Assembly (NCBI RefSeq): GCF_014192225.1
Contig: NZ_JACHXS010000002.1
Span: 1 to 64,000, forward strand
Source: Pseudoduganella umbonata
Lineage (GTDB): Bacteria; Pseudomonadota; Gammaproteobacteria; Burkholderiales; Burkholderiaceae_D
Length of the DNA: 64,000 nt
Direction: 5' to 3'
Under the pieces are notes generated by a model. The model was given only the letters and a program-made list of their open reading frames with translations, searched no databases and was not told the DNA's origin. Made by a program: the position numbers and the translations under genes. Numbering within the stretch: position 1 is the stretch's first letter; each line of letters starts with the position of its first letter. Below, piece by piece: positions 7,339-16,853 of the stretch.

Positions 7339-9036
7339 ATGGACAAGATCTGGTTGAAGTCGTACCCATCCGGCGTTCCTGCCGAGATCGATCCGAACCA
7401 GTACCGCAGCCTGGTACATCTGCTGGAAGAGTCATTCCAGAAATACGCGGACCGCAAGGCATTCGTATGCATGGACAAGTTCATCACCTTCGGTGAACTC
7501 GATACCTATTCGAAACGCCTCGGCGCCTGGCTGCAGAGCCGCGGCATGAAGCCGGGTGCGCGCGTGGCGCTGATGATGCCGAACGTGCTGCAATATCCGG
7601 TCGCGCTGGCCGCCGTGCTGCGTGCCGGCTACACCGTGGTCAACGTCAATCCGCTGTACACGCCGCGCGAGCTGGAGCACCAGCTGGCCGATTCGGGCGC
7701 CGAAGCGATCGTCATCCTGGAAAACTTCGCCCATACGCTCGAGCAGGTGATTACCCGCACGGCCGTGAAGCACATCATCGTCGCCAGCATGGGCGAGATG
7801 CTGGGCATGGCCAAGGGCCTGGTGGTCGACTTCGTCGTGCGCAACGTGAAGAAGATGGTGCCGGCGTATTCGCTGCCGAACGCGGTGCGCTTCAAGGAGG
7901 CGCTGTCGCATGCGTCGGCCATGAAGCTCACGCCGGTGGAAATCACCCATGACGACGTGGCCTTCCTGCAGTACACCGGCGGCACCACGGGCGTCTCGAA
8001 AGGCGCCACGCTGACACACAGGAACGTGATCGCCAACGTGCTGCAGGTGGAAGCCTGGTCGCAACCGGGCCTGGTCAAGGAGCCGCGCGTCGAGGAGCCG
8101 TCGATCGTCTGCGCGCTGCCGCTGTATCACATCTTCGCGCTGACGGCCTGCGCGATGTGGGGCATGCGCATGGGGGCGCTGAACATCCTTATTCCCAATC
8201 CGCGCGACATCGGCGGCTTCATCAAGGAACTGGCGAAATACAAGTTCAACATGCTGCCGGCCGTGAACACGCTGTACAACGCGCTGGTGAACCATCCCGA
8301 TTTCCACCACCTCGATTTTTCCGGCCTGAAGATCGCCAACGGCGGCGGCATGGCGGTACAGCAGGCCGTCAACGACAAGTGGCTGAAGGCGACAGGCGTG
8401 GCGATCATCGAAGGCTATGGCCTGTCGGAAACGGCGCCGGTGGCCACCTGCAACCGCGCCGACAGTACCGCGTTTTCCGGCACGATCGGCCTGCCGGTCC
8501 CGTCGACCGAGGTGACGATCCTGGATGACGACGGCAACGAAGTCCCGCTGGGCCAGCCCGGCGAGATCGCCATCCGCGGCCCGCAGGTGATGGCCGGCTA
8601 CTGGAACCGGCCGGAAGAAACGGCCAAGGTGATGACGGCCGACGGCTATTTCAAATCGGGCGACGTGGGCGTGATGGACGATCGCGGCTATGTGAAGATC
8701 GTCGACCGCAAGAAGGACATGATCCTTGTCTCCGGCTTCAATGTCTATCCGAACGAGCTCGAAGCGGTGGTATCCGCGCACCCGGGCGTGCTCGAAGTGG
8801 CCTGCATCGGCGTGCCTGACGCGCATTCCGGAGAGGCGGTCAAGCTGTACGTAGTGCGCAAGGACCCGACGCTGACCGTCGATGCCTTGATGGCCTACTG
8901 CAAGGAAAACCTGACCGGCTACAAGAAGCCGAAATACATCGAGTTCCGCGACGAACTCCCCAAAACCAATGTCGGCAAGATCCTGCGGCGTGTATTGCGA
9001 GACGAAGTCACGGCCGGCACCCAGGAAGCTGCATGA
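7339..9036 (+). CDS. fadD: long-chain fatty acid-CoA ligase, copy 1
   Basis: The enzyme activates long-chain fatty acids with ATP and CoA, committing them to beta-oxidation or lipid synthesis. The 565-residue length is normal for FadD. The AMP-binding P-loop YTGGTTGVSKGA, the motif EGYGLSETAPV, GEIAIRGPQVMAGYW, and the hinge and C-terminal motif KSGDVGVMDDRGYVKIVDRKKDMILVSGFNVYP (with a catalytic Lys near the end, NVGKILRR) are all present. The start at 7339 (MDKIWLKSYPSG) is preceded by an AGAGGCAC ribosome site and matches the start of the second copy. A close paralogue begins 46 nt after its stop in the same orientation. Confidence 0.93.
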   Translation: MDKIWLKSYPSGVPAEIDPNQYRSLVHLLEESFQKYADRKAFVCMDKFITFGELDTYSKRLGAWLQSRGMKPGARVALMMPNVLQYPVALAAVLRAGYTVVNVNPLYTPRELEHQLADSGAEAIVILENFAHTLEQVITRTAVKHIIVASMGEMLGMAKGLVVDFVVRNVKKMVPAYSLPNAVRFKEALSHASAMKLTPVEITHDDVAFLQYTGGTTGVSKGATLTHRNVIANVLQVEAWSQPGLVKEPRVEEPSIVCALPLYHIFALTACAMWGMRMGALNILIPNPRDIGGFIKELAKYKFNMLPAVNTLYNALVNHPDFHHLDFSGLKIANGGGMAVQQAVNDKWLKATGVAIIEGYGLSETAPVATCNRADSTAFSGTIGLPVPSTEVTILDDDGNEVPLGQPGEIAIRGPQVMAGYWNRPEETAKVMTADGYFKSGDVGVMDDRGYVKIVDRKKDMILVSGFNVYPNELEAVVSAHPGVLEVACIGVPDAHSGEAVKLYVVRKDPTLTVDALMAYCKENLTGYKKPKYIEFRDELPKTNVGKILRRVLRDEVTAGTQEAA

Positions 9037-9082
9037 GGCATCCCCACAAGGGATTCCCGAATAACAAAGAAAGAGGCACTGC

Positions 9083-10753
9083 ATGGAAAAAATCTGGTTG
9101 AAATCCTACCCCGAAGGCGTACCCGCCGAGATCGACGTCTCGCAATACACCTCGGTGACGCATCTGCTGGAGGATTCGTTCCGCAAGTATGCCGATGAAA
9201 AGGCCTACGTCTGCATGGACAAGTTCCTTACCTATGCGCAGGTCGACCAGATGTCCCGCAAGTTCGGCGCCTGGCTGCAGGGCAAGGGCCTGCAGAAGGG
9301 CGCGCGCGTGGCGATCATGCTGCCGAACGTGCTGCAATACCCGGTGGCGATGGCCGGCATCCTGCGCGCCGGCTATACGGTGGTCAATGTCAATCCGCTG
9401 TACACGCCGCGCGAGCTGGCGCACCAGCTGAAGGATTCCGGCGCCGAAGCGATCATCGTGCTGGAAAACTTCGCCAATACGGTGCAGCAGGTGCTGCACG
9501 AAACCCCGGTGCAGCACGTGATCGTGGCCACGATGGGCGACCTGCTGGGCGGCGTGAAGGGCGCGATCGTCAACTTCGTCGTGCGCCGCGTGAAAAAGAT
9601 GGTGCCCGCCTTCTCGCTGCCGCGCGCCGTGTCGTTCAAGCAGGTGCTGGCCGAAGGTGGCCGCATGACGCTGCACCCGGCCAGGATCGGCCACGACGAC
9701 ATCGCCTTCCTGCAATACACGGGCGGTACCACCGGCGTTTCGAAAGGCGCCGTGCTGCTGCACCGGAACGTGGTGGCCAACGTGCTGCAGAACGAAGCCT
9801 GGCTGCACATGGGGCCCCAGCAGGAGCAGGTGGTATTCGTCTGCGCGCTGCCGCTGTACCACATCTATTCGCTGACGATTTCCGCCTTCATGGGCATGCG
9901 CCTGGGCGGCCTGAACGTGCTGATCCCGAACCCGCGCGACATTCCCGGCTTCGTCAAGGAACTGGCGAAATACCGCGTGACAGTCTTCCCGGCCGTGAAC
10001 ACGCTGTACAACGCGCTGCTGAACAACCCGGACTTCGCCCGGCTCGATTTCTCCAGCTATAAAGTATGCAACGGCGGCGGCATGGCCGTGCAGCAGGCCG
10101 TCGCCGACAAGTGGCTGAAGCTGACCGGCACGCCGATCATCGAGGGCTACGGCCTGTCCGAAACTTCGCCGGTGGCCACCGCCAACCGGGTCGACATCAG
10201 CGAGTTCACCGGCACCATCGGCTTGCCCATCCCATCCACCGACGTGGCGATCCTGGATGACGACGGCAACGAGGTGCCGCTCGGTACGGCCGGCGAGATC
10301 GCCATCCGCGGCCCGCAGGTGATGGCCGGCTACTGGCAGCGCCCCGACGAAACGGCCAGGTCGATGACGGCCGACGGCTTCTTCAAGACCGGCGACGTGG
10401 GCATCATGGACGAGCGGGGCTACACCAAGATCGTCGACCGCAAGAAGGACATGATCATCGTTTCCGGCTTCAACGTGTATCCGAACGAAGTCGAAGGCGT
10501 GGTGGCCGCGCACCCGGGCGTGCTGGAATGCGCGTGCATCGGCGTGCCGGACAAGAATTCCGGCGAAGCCGTGAAACTGTTCGTGGTGCGCAAGGATCCG
10601 AACCTGACGGCGGAGTCGCTGATGGACTTCTGCAAGCACGAGCTGACGGCGTACAAGAAGCCGAAGTACATCGAGTTCCGCGACGACCTGCCGAAGACGA
10701 ACGTGGGCAAGATCCTGCGGCGGCAGCTGCGGGACGAGAAGAAGGCTGCTTGA
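9083..10753 (+). CDS. fadD: long-chain fatty acid-CoA ligase, copy 2
   Basis: This 556-residue paralogue of the preceding gene keeps the same N-terminus (M-[DE]-KIWLKSYP-[SE]-GVPAEID) and the same motifs: YTGGTTGVSKGA, EGYGLSETSPV, DRKKDMIIVSGFNVYPNE and TNVGKILRR. Most differences are conservative and are spread along the length. The main local difference is a shorter insertion after the first motif, around EAWLHMGPQQEQVVF. The pair reads as a tandem duplication, a common arrangement for fadD1/fadD2 in Proteobacteria. The two probably differ in chain-length preference; the sequence alone does not show how. Confidence 0.92.
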   Translation: MEKIWLKSYPEGVPAEIDVSQYTSVTHLLEDSFRKYADEKAYVCMDKFLTYAQVDQMSRKFGAWLQGKGLQKGARVAIMLPNVLQYPVAMAGILRAGYTVVNVNPLYTPRELAHQLKDSGAEAIIVLENFANTVQQVLHETPVQHVIVATMGDLLGGVKGAIVNFVVRRVKKMVPAFSLPRAVSFKQVLAEGGRMTLHPARIGHDDIAFLQYTGGTTGVSKGAVLLHRNVVANVLQNEAWLHMGPQQEQVVFVCALPLYHIYSLTISAFMGMRLGGLNVLIPNPRDIPGFVKELAKYRVTVFPAVNTLYNALLNNPDFARLDFSSYKVCNGGGMAVQQAVADKWLKLTGTPIIEGYGLSETSPVATANRVDISEFTGTIGLPIPSTDVAILDDDGNEVPLGTAGEIAIRGPQVMAGYWQRPDETARSMTADGFFKTGDVGIMDERGYTKIVDRKKDMIIVSGFNVYPNEVEGVVAAHPGVLECACIGVPDKNSGEAVKLFVVRKDPNLTAESLMDFCKHELTAYKKPKYIEFRDDLPKTNVGKILRRQLRDEKKAA

Positions 10754-10792
10754 CGGGTAATTTTCGGAAGGCCTGGTTGCGACAGCCGGGGT

Positions 10793-10873
10793 ACTAAGCC
10801 GGGTACAGTCCCCAAGCAGGCAACACCGGGGACAGTCCCCTCTGATACAGGCAACTCTGGGGACAGCCTGCAA
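10793..10873. repeat. intergenic palindromic repeats, GGGGACAGTCCCC core
   Basis: A perfect GGGGACAGTCCCC-type palindrome sits at 10828-10840. Partial copies CCGGGTACAGTCCCC (about 10799-10813) and CTGGGGACAG (10857-10866) flank it, and CAGGCAAC is repeated between them. The array lies between convergent genes. It belongs with the other GGGGTC/GGTGTC-core repeats of this window. Confidence 0.7.
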
Positions 10874-10878
10874 CCTCC

Positions 10879-12447
10879 TCAGGCTGTCGCTAATCCCGCC
10901 TTGCCATCCTCCACCGCGAACCGGGCCAGCGTCTGCACTCCGCTGGCCTTGTTGCGCACATCGTCGAGCCCCTCGAACAGCACCGACGTCCGTTCCGGCG
11001 TGATCTCCATCAGCATGTAGCCGCGCCGGTCGCTGCGTCCGTACTTGATGTGCGGATTCATCGCCACGTACTGCGCGGTGCGTGCCTGCGGCCGCGAACT
11101 CGACGTGATCGACGTACCGCAGAATTCCGTCGCCACGACCGGATTGCCGGATGAACGGGGCCGGGTCGGATCGCGCCGCAGCTCGGCCGCATAGAACGTG
11201 TGCACGTCGCCGGACAGCACCAGCGGGTTGGCGGCGCCGCTGCCGCGTATCGCATCCAGCAGCCGCTGTCGCGCGGCCGGGTAGCCGTCCCAGCCGTCGG
11301 TCCAGAAGCGGCCGTCGCTGGCGCGGCGGATCTCGACCTGAGACGACTGCGCCATCAGGGTTTGCTGGGCCAGCACGTTCCAGCGCGCCCTGGAACTCTT
11401 CAGGCCATTCTGGAGCCAGGTCTCCTGGGCCGAACCCAGCATCGTGCGCCTGCCATCGGCCAGCATCGCGCAAGCGTTGCGGTAGACGGAGTTGGAACCG
11501 CCGCGATTGGGCCGTGCGCATGCCTGCGGCGAGCGGTACTGGCGGTTGTCCAGCACGTGGAAGCGCGCCAGCGCGCCCCAGTCGTAGCGCTGGTACATGC
11601 GTACATCCCTGAATCCGCTGGCGCTGAAGCGCAGCGGCTGATGTTCGCAGTAAGCCTGGTAAGCGGCCGCGCGGCGCGCCGCGAAGTCCGGCGTCAGCAG
11701 CTCGTCGCGCAGCGCGCCGTAGTCGTTGGCCACTTCGTGGTCGTCCCACGTCATGATCCACGGCGCCGCATGGTGCGCGGCCTGCAGGTCGCGGTCGCTC
11801 TTGTACTGCGCATAGCGGGCGCGGTACTGGTCGAGCGTGAAGCTCTCGTCGCGGCGCATGGCCCGGTCGGGATGGTCCAGGCTGTAGCGACCCCATTCGT
11901 AGATATAGTCGCCCAGAAAGGCCACCAGGTCCGGCGCGGCCTGGGCGAGATGGCGCTGCGCCGTGTAGTGGCCGAACTCCCAATGCTGGCACGACGCCAC
12001 GGCCAGCTTCAGCGAGCGGGGCAGGGCGCCTGGCGCCGGCGCGGTGCGGGTGCGCGCCACGGGGCTGACCGCACCGTCCAGCATGAAACGGTACCAGTAC
12101 CAGCGGTCCGGCCGCAGGCCTTTCACGTCCACGTGCACGCTGTGCGCCAGCGCCGGCTTGGCGGTGGCGCTGCCACGGGCGGCAATGCGGCGGAAACCCT
12201 CGTCCTCGGCAACTTCCCAGCGCACCGCGAACGCCACCGGCGGCGTGCTGCGAGCCTCGAGCGGGTCGAACAGGATGCGGGTCCACAGCACGACGCTGTC
12301 GGGCAGCGGTGCGCCCGAGGCGACACCGAGCGTGAACGGATACGGCGCGTTGCGCGGTGCCGCCGCGCACGTGAGCGCGGGGCCGAGCGCGGCCAGGCTG
12401 GCGACGCGCGCGCCCGTCAGCAGCAACTGCCGGCGGCCATGCTCCAT
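10879..12447 (-). CDS. phoD: PhoD-type alkaline phosphatase / phosphodiesterase
   Basis: This exported metallophosphatase releases phosphate from organic monoesters and diesters. The 522-residue precursor starts MEHGRRQLLLTGARVASLAALG, a twin-arginine-like signal (RRQLL) fitting Tat export. The PhoD N-terminal domain (FTLGVASGAPLPDSVVLWTR) is followed by the catalytic domain with AVASCQHWEFG, VAFLGDYIYEWG, TWDDHEVANDYG, LAQQTLM and LVLSGDVHTFYA. These carry the Asp, Asn and His ligands of the Ca/Fe centre. The start codon lies 2 nt after the stop of the upstream thioesterase gene, so the two are likely one transcript. No phosphate-regulon box was recognised upstream. Confidence 0.92.
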   Translation of the reverse strand: MEHGRRQLLLTGARVASLAALGPALTCAAAPRNAPYPFTLGVASGAPLPDSVVLWTRILFDPLEARSTPPVAFAVRWEVAEDEGFRRIAARGSATAKPALAHSVHVDVKGLRPDRWYWYRFMLDGAVSPVARTRTAPAPGALPRSLKLAVASCQHWEFGHYTAQRHLAQAAPDLVAFLGDYIYEWGRYSLDHPDRAMRRDESFTLDQYRARYAQYKSDRDLQAAHHAAPWIMTWDDHEVANDYGALRDELLTPDFAARRAAAYQAYCEHQPLRFSASGFRDVRMYQRYDWGALARFHVLDNRQYRSPQACARPNRGGSNSVYRNACAMLADGRRTMLGSAQETWLQNGLKSSRARWNVLAQQTLMAQSSQVEIRRASDGRFWTDGWDGYPAARQRLLDAIRGSGAANPLVLSGDVHTFYAAELRRDPTRPRSSGNPVVATEFCGTSITSSSRPQARTAQYVAMNPHIKYGRSDRRGYMLMEITPERTSVLFEGLDDVRNKASGVQTLARFAVEDGKAGLATA

Positions 12448-12449
12448 CG

Positions 12450-12896
12450 TTATTTGTGCATCAGCGATTCGATCGGCGGCACCGGGCGCGGCTTGCGGTC
12501 CGAGCCCGTCGCCACGTAGGTCAGCGTGGCTTCGGTCACCTTGACGATGTCCGCCTGCAGGCGGTTGCGTTCCGCATAGACCTCGACGTTGACGGTGATC
12601 GACGTGGTGCCGACCCGCACGATGTCGGCATAGAACGACAGCAGGTCGCCGACGAACACGGGATTCTTGAACACGAAGGAATTGACGGCAATCGTCGCCA
12701 CGCGGCCGTTGGCGCGGCGGGTGGCCGGCAGCGAACCGGCGATGTCCACCTGGGCCATGATCCAGCCGCCGAACACGTCGCCATACACATTCGCATCGGA
12801 TGGGGCGGGCATGACCCGCAATTCGGGCATCTTGCCGACGGGCAGGCAGTTGGGGGCGGGGGCAGGGGCGGCAGTAACGTCGGGCGTGGTCATCAT
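12450..12896 (-). CDS. acyl-CoA thioesterase, hot-dog fold (YciA-like)
   Basis: The product is a 148-residue single hot-dog domain. PSDANVYGDVFGGWIMAQVDIAGS is the conserved catalytic segment, with Asp and Gly residues on the central helix. VATIAVNSFVFKNPVFVGDLLSFYADIVRVGTTSI is the typical acyl-CoA thioesterase strand region. Enzymes of this type hydrolyse acyl-CoAs to free acid and CoA in the cytosol. It is the first gene of a two-gene unit with phoD. The upstream 60 bp separate it from the divergent ABC exporter. Confidence 0.88.
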   Translation of the reverse strand: MMTTPDVTAAPAPAPNCLPVGKMPELRVMPAPSDANVYGDVFGGWIMAQVDIAGSLPATRRANGRVATIAVNSFVFKNPVFVGDLLSFYADIVRVGTTSITVNVEVYAERNRLQADIVKVTEATLTYVATGSDRKPRPVPPIESLMHK

Positions 12897-12958
12897 GAAA
12901 ACTCGTGGGGGGATACAATGGGTTCCGATTTTAAACTACGCCAGCCAGCACGCCAGTC

Positions 12959-14782
12959 ATGCGTCGTTCCGCCTACTCTTCCGAACCAGCCCCGCCCGCC
13001 CGTCCCGGCCGCAGCGATCTTGCCACCCTGAAAACCCTGCTGCCCTACCTGTGGGTCTACAAGTGGCGCGTGCTGCTGGCCTTGCTGGCGCTGGTGGGCG
13101 CCAAGCTGGCCAACGTCGGCGTGCCGATCGTGCTGAAGCACCTGGTCGATGCGATGACGCTCAAGCCCGGCGATCCGCGCGCGCTGCTGGTGCTGCCGGC
13201 CGGGCTGCTGCTCGCGTATGGCGCGCTGCGGCTGTCCACCACGGTGTTTACCGAGCTGCGCGAGTTCCTGTTCGCCCGCGTCACGCAGCGCGCCGTGCGT
13301 ACCATTGCGCTGCAGGTATTCCGGCACCTGCATGCGCTGTCGCTGCGCTTCCACCTGAACCGGCAGACCGGCGGCATGACGCGCGACATCGAGCGGGGCA
13401 CGCGCGGCGTCGGTTCGCTGATCTCGTACACCCTGTTCAACATCCTGCCCACGCTGGTCGAGATCACGCTGGTGCTGGTCTACCTCGTCACGCACTACGA
13501 TGTGTGGTTCACGGCCATCACGCTGACAGCGCTGGTGCTGTACATCGCGTTCACGGTGATCGTCACGAATTGGCGCACGCATTTCCGCCGCACCATGAAC
13601 GACCTGGATTCGAAAGCCAACACCAAGGCGATCGATTCGCTGCTGAACTATGAAACCGTCAAGTATTTCGGCAACGAGGAATACGAAGCGAAGCGCTACG
13701 ACGAAGGCCTGAAGCACTACGAATCGGCCGCGGTGCGCTCGCAAACCTCGCTGTCCTTCCTGAATACGGGCCAATCGGCGATCATCGCCACCGCCGTCAC
13801 GCTGATCCTGTGGCGCGCGACGGTGGGTGTCGTCGACGGCACGATGACGCTGGGCGACCTGGTGCTGGTGAACGCCTTCATGATCCAGCTGTATATTCCG
13901 CTCAATTTCCTTGGCGTGATCTACCGCGAGATCAAGCAGAGCCTGGCCGACATGGAGCGCCTGTTCTCGCTGCTCGACGAGAACCGCGAAGTGGCCGACG
14001 CGAAGGATGCAAAGCCGCTGGTCACGCATGGCGCACAGGTCAGGTTCTCGCATGTGGAATTCGGCTACGAAGCCAAGCGGCAGATCCTGTTCGACGTCGA
14101 CTTCACGATCCAGGCCGGTACCACCACCGCCATTGTCGGGCATAGCGGCTCCGGAAAGTCCACGCTGTCGCGGCTGCTGTTCCGCTTCTATGAAGTGGGC
14201 AGCGGCGCGATCACGATCGACGGCCAGGATATCCGGGCCGTCACGCAGGATTCCCTGCGCCACGCGATCGGCATCGTGCCGCAGGATACGGTGCTGTTCA
14301 ACGACACGATCGAGTACAACATCGCCTACGGCAAGCCGGGCGCCACGCATGACGAGATCGTGGCCGCGGCGCGCGCCGCGTCGATCCACGACTTCATCGA
14401 CAGCCTGCCGGATGGCTACCGCACCATGGTCGGCGAGCGGGGGCTGAAACTGTCCGGCGGCGAAAAGCAGCGCGTGGCCATCGCCCGCACGCTGCTGAAG
14501 GATCCGGCCATCCTTATCTTCGACGAAGCCACGTCCGCGCTCGATTCCAAGGCCGAGCAGGCGATCCAGGCGCAGTTGAAGGAGATCGCGAAAAACCGCA
14601 CGACGATGGTGATCGCCCACCGCCTGTCGACCGTGGCCGATGCGCACCAGATCCTGGTGCTGGACCATGGCCGCATCGTCGAACGGGGCAACCATGCCGC
14701 CTTGCTGGCCGCGGACGGCCTGTATGCGCAGATGTGGGCGCGCCAGCAAGCCAGGATCGATGCCCCGGCCGATGCGATGTGA
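12959..14782 (+). CDS. ABC exporter, Atm1/HMT1 type (permease fused to ATPase)
   Basis: The 607-residue half-transporter has six predicted membrane spans in residues about 30-310, then a nucleotide-binding domain. Walker A is GHSGSGKST, the signature is [13 protein letters not shown], Walker B is [12 protein letters not shown], and the H-loop is VIAHRLST. The segment [18 protein letters not shown] is characteristic of the Atm1/ABCB7/HMT1 subfamily, which exports glutathione-linked sulfur or metal species. Bacterial members are implicated in heavy-metal tolerance. It works as a homodimer in the inner membrane. Substrate is inferred from the subfamily only. No metal-resistance genes flank it. 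Confidence 0.9.
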   Translation: MRRSAYSSEPAPPARPGRSDLATLKTLLPYLWVYKWRVLLALLALVGAKLANVGVPIVLKHLVDAMTLKPGDPRALLVLPAGLLLAYGALRLSTTVFTELREFLFARVTQRAVRTIALQVFRHLHALSLRFHLNRQTGGMTRDIERGTRGVGSLISYTLFNILPTLVEITLVLVYLVTHYDVWFTAITLTALVLYIAFTVIVTNWRTHFRRTMNDLDSKANTKAIDSLLNYETVKYFGNEEYEAKRYDEGLKHYESAAVRSQTSLSFLNTGQSAIIATAVTLILWRATVGVVDGTMTLGDLVLVNAFMIQLYIPLNFLGVIYREIKQSLADMERLFSLLDENREVADAKDAKPLVTHGAQVRFSHVEFGYEAKRQILFDVDFTIQAGTTTAIVGHSGSGKSTLSRLLFRFYEVGSGAITIDGQDIRAVTQDSLRHAIGIVPQDTVLFNDTIEYNIAYGKPGATHDEIVAAARAASIHDFIDSLPDGYRTMVGERGLKLSGGEKQRVAIARTLLKDPAILIFDEATSALDSKAEQAIQAQLKEIAKNRTTMVIAHRLSTVADAHQILVLDHGRIVERGNHAALLAADGLYAQMWARQQARIDAPADAM

Positions 14783-14928
14783 CCGTCGGCGCTGTTGACA
14801 CTATTGCTGGGTACGTTGCCGACCGCGCGGCAAGGCGCTGATTCGCAAGGGATTTATTGGCTTGGTCCGCAACTTGCCTCGCTATGGGTAGAGGCCGCAT
14901 CGCATGCGGCCCGGTCGAGGAGGCTGCC

Positions 14929-15303
14929 ATGCGGTTGACACCTGTTGTTGCGCTTGCAGTGCTGCTGGCCTGCCTGCCGGGGCAGGCGATGGAACTGATC
15001 GAACTGCAGCCCGACCCTGCGCTCGATCCTACCGCTTACCCCGTCCCATACTCCCCCGCCTATCCGATCGATCCCCTTGCTGCCGAAGAATGGCGCGAGA
15101 CTCCCTTCGTGGCCGGGTTGTCCGTCCTGCGCGCCGAGCCGGTAGCCATGCCCGCCGCGATCGTTCCGGCCACCCCGGTGCCGGAACCGGTTTCCGTGCT
15201 GATGATGGCGTGCGGCTTGCTGCTGATGGTGCCGGGCGCGTGGGCCGTGCGCTGGTCGCGCCTGGGCGACAGCGAACGCCTGCTGCAGCGAAGGTTTCCG
15301 TGA
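14929..15303 (+). CDS. small PEP-CTERM sorting-domain protein
   Basis: The 124-residue precursor has a signal peptide (residues 1-20, ending GQA), a short Pro-rich mature part, and a C-terminal PVPEP (83-87). A hydrophobic span (about 88-107) and basic residues (RWSR) follow. This is the PEP-CTERM signal processed by an exosortase and linked to exopolysaccharide-associated surface proteins. The start at 14929 has GAGGAGG eight bases upstream. Unusually, 13 residues (LGDSERLLQRRFP) follow the Arg cluster, where most members end. No known catalytic domain is present. Confidence 0.75.
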   Translation: MRLTPVVALAVLLACLPGQAMELIELQPDPALDPTAYPVPYSPAYPIDPLAAEEWRETPFVAGLSVLRAEPVAMPAAIVPATPVPEPVSVLMMACGLLLMVPGAWAVRWSRLGDSERLLQRRFP

Positions 15304-15330
15304 GCGGGCCGGCGGCGCATACAAATTAAC

Positions 15331-15393
15331 GATGCAAACAAAGTCACGGCGCAAACAAGCGACGGCGCAAATAAAGTGACGGCGCGAATAAAA
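15331..15393. repeat. 17-bp tandem repeat
   Basis: About 3.5 copies of a 16-17-bp unit, GGCGCAAA(C/T)AAAGTGAC, lie between the PEP-CTERM gene and the convergent dicarboxylate symporter gene. They border directly on the terminator of the latter. Confidence 0.75.
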
Positions 15394-15417
15394 AGGCCGG
15401 GCTCTCAGGCCCGGCCT
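15386..15417 (-). terminator. terminator of the dicarboxylate symporter gene
   Basis: Reading the minus strand, the 9-bp stem AGGCCGGGC / GCCCGGCCT (15409-15417 with 15394-15402) and a short loop are followed by TTTTTATT. It lies 18 nt after the stop codon at 15436. Confidence 0.88.
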
Positions 15418-15435
15418 CGATGATGGCGCCGCGGA

Positions 15436-16698
15436 TCAGGTCAGCGGTTCGAGCGCCGGGTCCTTCTCCTTCGCGGGATTGGTCAGTTCACCTTCCCACT
15501 TGGCTACCACGGCGGTGGCGATGCTGTTGCCGATCACGTTCGTGGCGGAACGGGCCATGTCCAGGAAATGGTCGATCGACAGCAGCAGTACCAGGCCCGC
15601 TTCCGGAATGTTGAATTGCGACAGCGTGGCGGCAATCACCACCAGCGAAGCGCGCGGCACGCCGGCCATGCCTTTCGACGTCAGCATCAGCACGGCCATC
15701 ATCGTCATCTGCGTGCCCAGCGACAGTTCGATGCCGTAGGCCTGGGCGATGAAGACCGCGGCGAACGTGCAATACATCATCGAGCCGTCGAGATTGAACG
15801 AATAGCCGATCGGCAGCACGAACGCGGCGATCCGGTTGCGCACGCCGAAGCGTTCCAGGCCTTCCAGCGTTTTCGGGAATGCCGCCTCAGAGGAAGCGGT
15901 GGAGAACGCCAGGATCGTCGGGCCGCGCACTTCCGTCAGCAGCTCGAAGATGCGCTTGCCCAGGAAAATGAAACCGGCAAATATCAGCAGGCCCCACAGC
16001 ACGGCGATGCCGAAGTAGAACTCGGCCATGAACACGCCGTAGGTCTTCAGCACGATCAGGCCTTCCTTGGCGATGATGCCGGAGACGGCGGCAAACACGG
16101 CGATCGGCGCGAACTGCATCACGTAGCCGGTCACCTTCAGCATCACGTGGGCCACGCCGTCGATCGCGTCGACCATCGGTTCGGCCTTCTTGCCCACGGC
16201 CGCGGCGCCCAGGCCGAAGAACAGCGAGAACACCACGATCTGCAGGATCTCGTTCTTCGCCATGCCATCCACGATCGACGCGGGGATCAGGTGGGTGATG
16301 AAGTCCTTCAGCGTCAGGCTGCTGGTGGCGAGATTGGTCACGTGTGCGGCAGTGTCCAGCGTGCCTTTCAGCGCATCGCCCGGGCGGAAGATGTTCACCA
16401 GCACGAGGCCCAGCGCCAGCGACATCACCGAGGCGCCGAAGAACCACGCCAGCGACTTCACGCCCACGCGGCCGACTTCGCTGGCATCGCCCATGCGCGC
16501 GATACCCACCACCAGCGTGGAGAAGACCAGCGGCGCGATGATCATCTTGATCAGCCGGAGGAACATCGTCGTGATCAGCGACATCGCATCCGAATACGAG
16601 GTCGGCGCCGCCATTGTGGTGTTCAGGATATAGCCAACCACGATCCCCAGGGCCAGCGCCACCAGGATCCAGGTGGTCAGGCGATTTTTTTTCTCCAT
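15436..16698 (-). CDS. sodium or proton / dicarboxylate (glutamate) symporter
   Basis: The 420-residue inner-membrane carrier belongs to the DAACS family (DctA/GltP). Eight or so membrane spans alternate with the two re-entrant hairpins. The serine-rich tip AFSTASSEAAFPKTLE, the NLDGSMMYCTFAAVF segment and the DMARSATNVIGN substrate motif are all clear. The last holds the Asp and Asn residues that bind the carboxylates and cation. The start at 16698 (MEKKNRLTTW) is preferred over an ATG at 16740 because the extension is basic and not conserved. Whether C4-dicarboxylates or glutamate/aspartate is the main substrate cannot be decided. It is divergent from an amino-acid ABC ATPase gene. Confidence 0.9.
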   Translation of the reverse strand: MEKKNRLTTWILVALALGIVVGYILNTTMAAPTSYSDAMSLITTMFLRLIKMIIAPLVFSTLVVGIARMGDASEVGRVGVKSLAWFFGASVMSLALGLVLVNIFRPGDALKGTLDTAAHVTNLATSSLTLKDFITHLIPASIVDGMAKNEILQIVVFSLFFGLGAAAVGKKAEPMVDAIDGVAHVMLKVTGYVMQFAPIAVFAAVSGIIAKEGLIVLKTYGVFMAEFYFGIAVLWGLLIFAGFIFLGKRIFELLTEVRGPTILAFSTASSEAAFPKTLEGLERFGVRNRIAAFVLPIGYSFNLDGSMMYCTFAAVFIAQAYGIELSLGTQMTMMAVLMLTSKGMAGVPRASLVVIAATLSQFNIPEAGLVLLLSIDHFLDMARSATNVIGNSIATAVVAKWEGELTNPAKEKDPALEPLT

Positions 16699-16853
16699 GA
16701 GCGGTGTCTCTCCATGCTGGGCCCTGCGGAGGCGGGTCACGCACCGGGGCCGGGGTTTGCCGTAAAATGTTTAATTATCAGGCATTTAATCGAAAAGTTT
16801 CGCGCAGTATCCTTGGGGCATTCAACACTGTCAAGCAGGCTGTGAGCGCACGA

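Noticed and set aside
9008..12370. 1120-codon minus-strand frame running across the second acyl-CoA ligase gene and into phoD
   Set aside because: Its first part is an out-of-frame reading of phoD and the rest is antisense to fadD; composition is unlike a protein.
10879..12918. 679-codon frame that would fuse the phoD product to an N-terminal extension
   Set aside because: The extension is an off-frame reading of the thioesterase gene; the Tat-like signal peptide starts at 12447.
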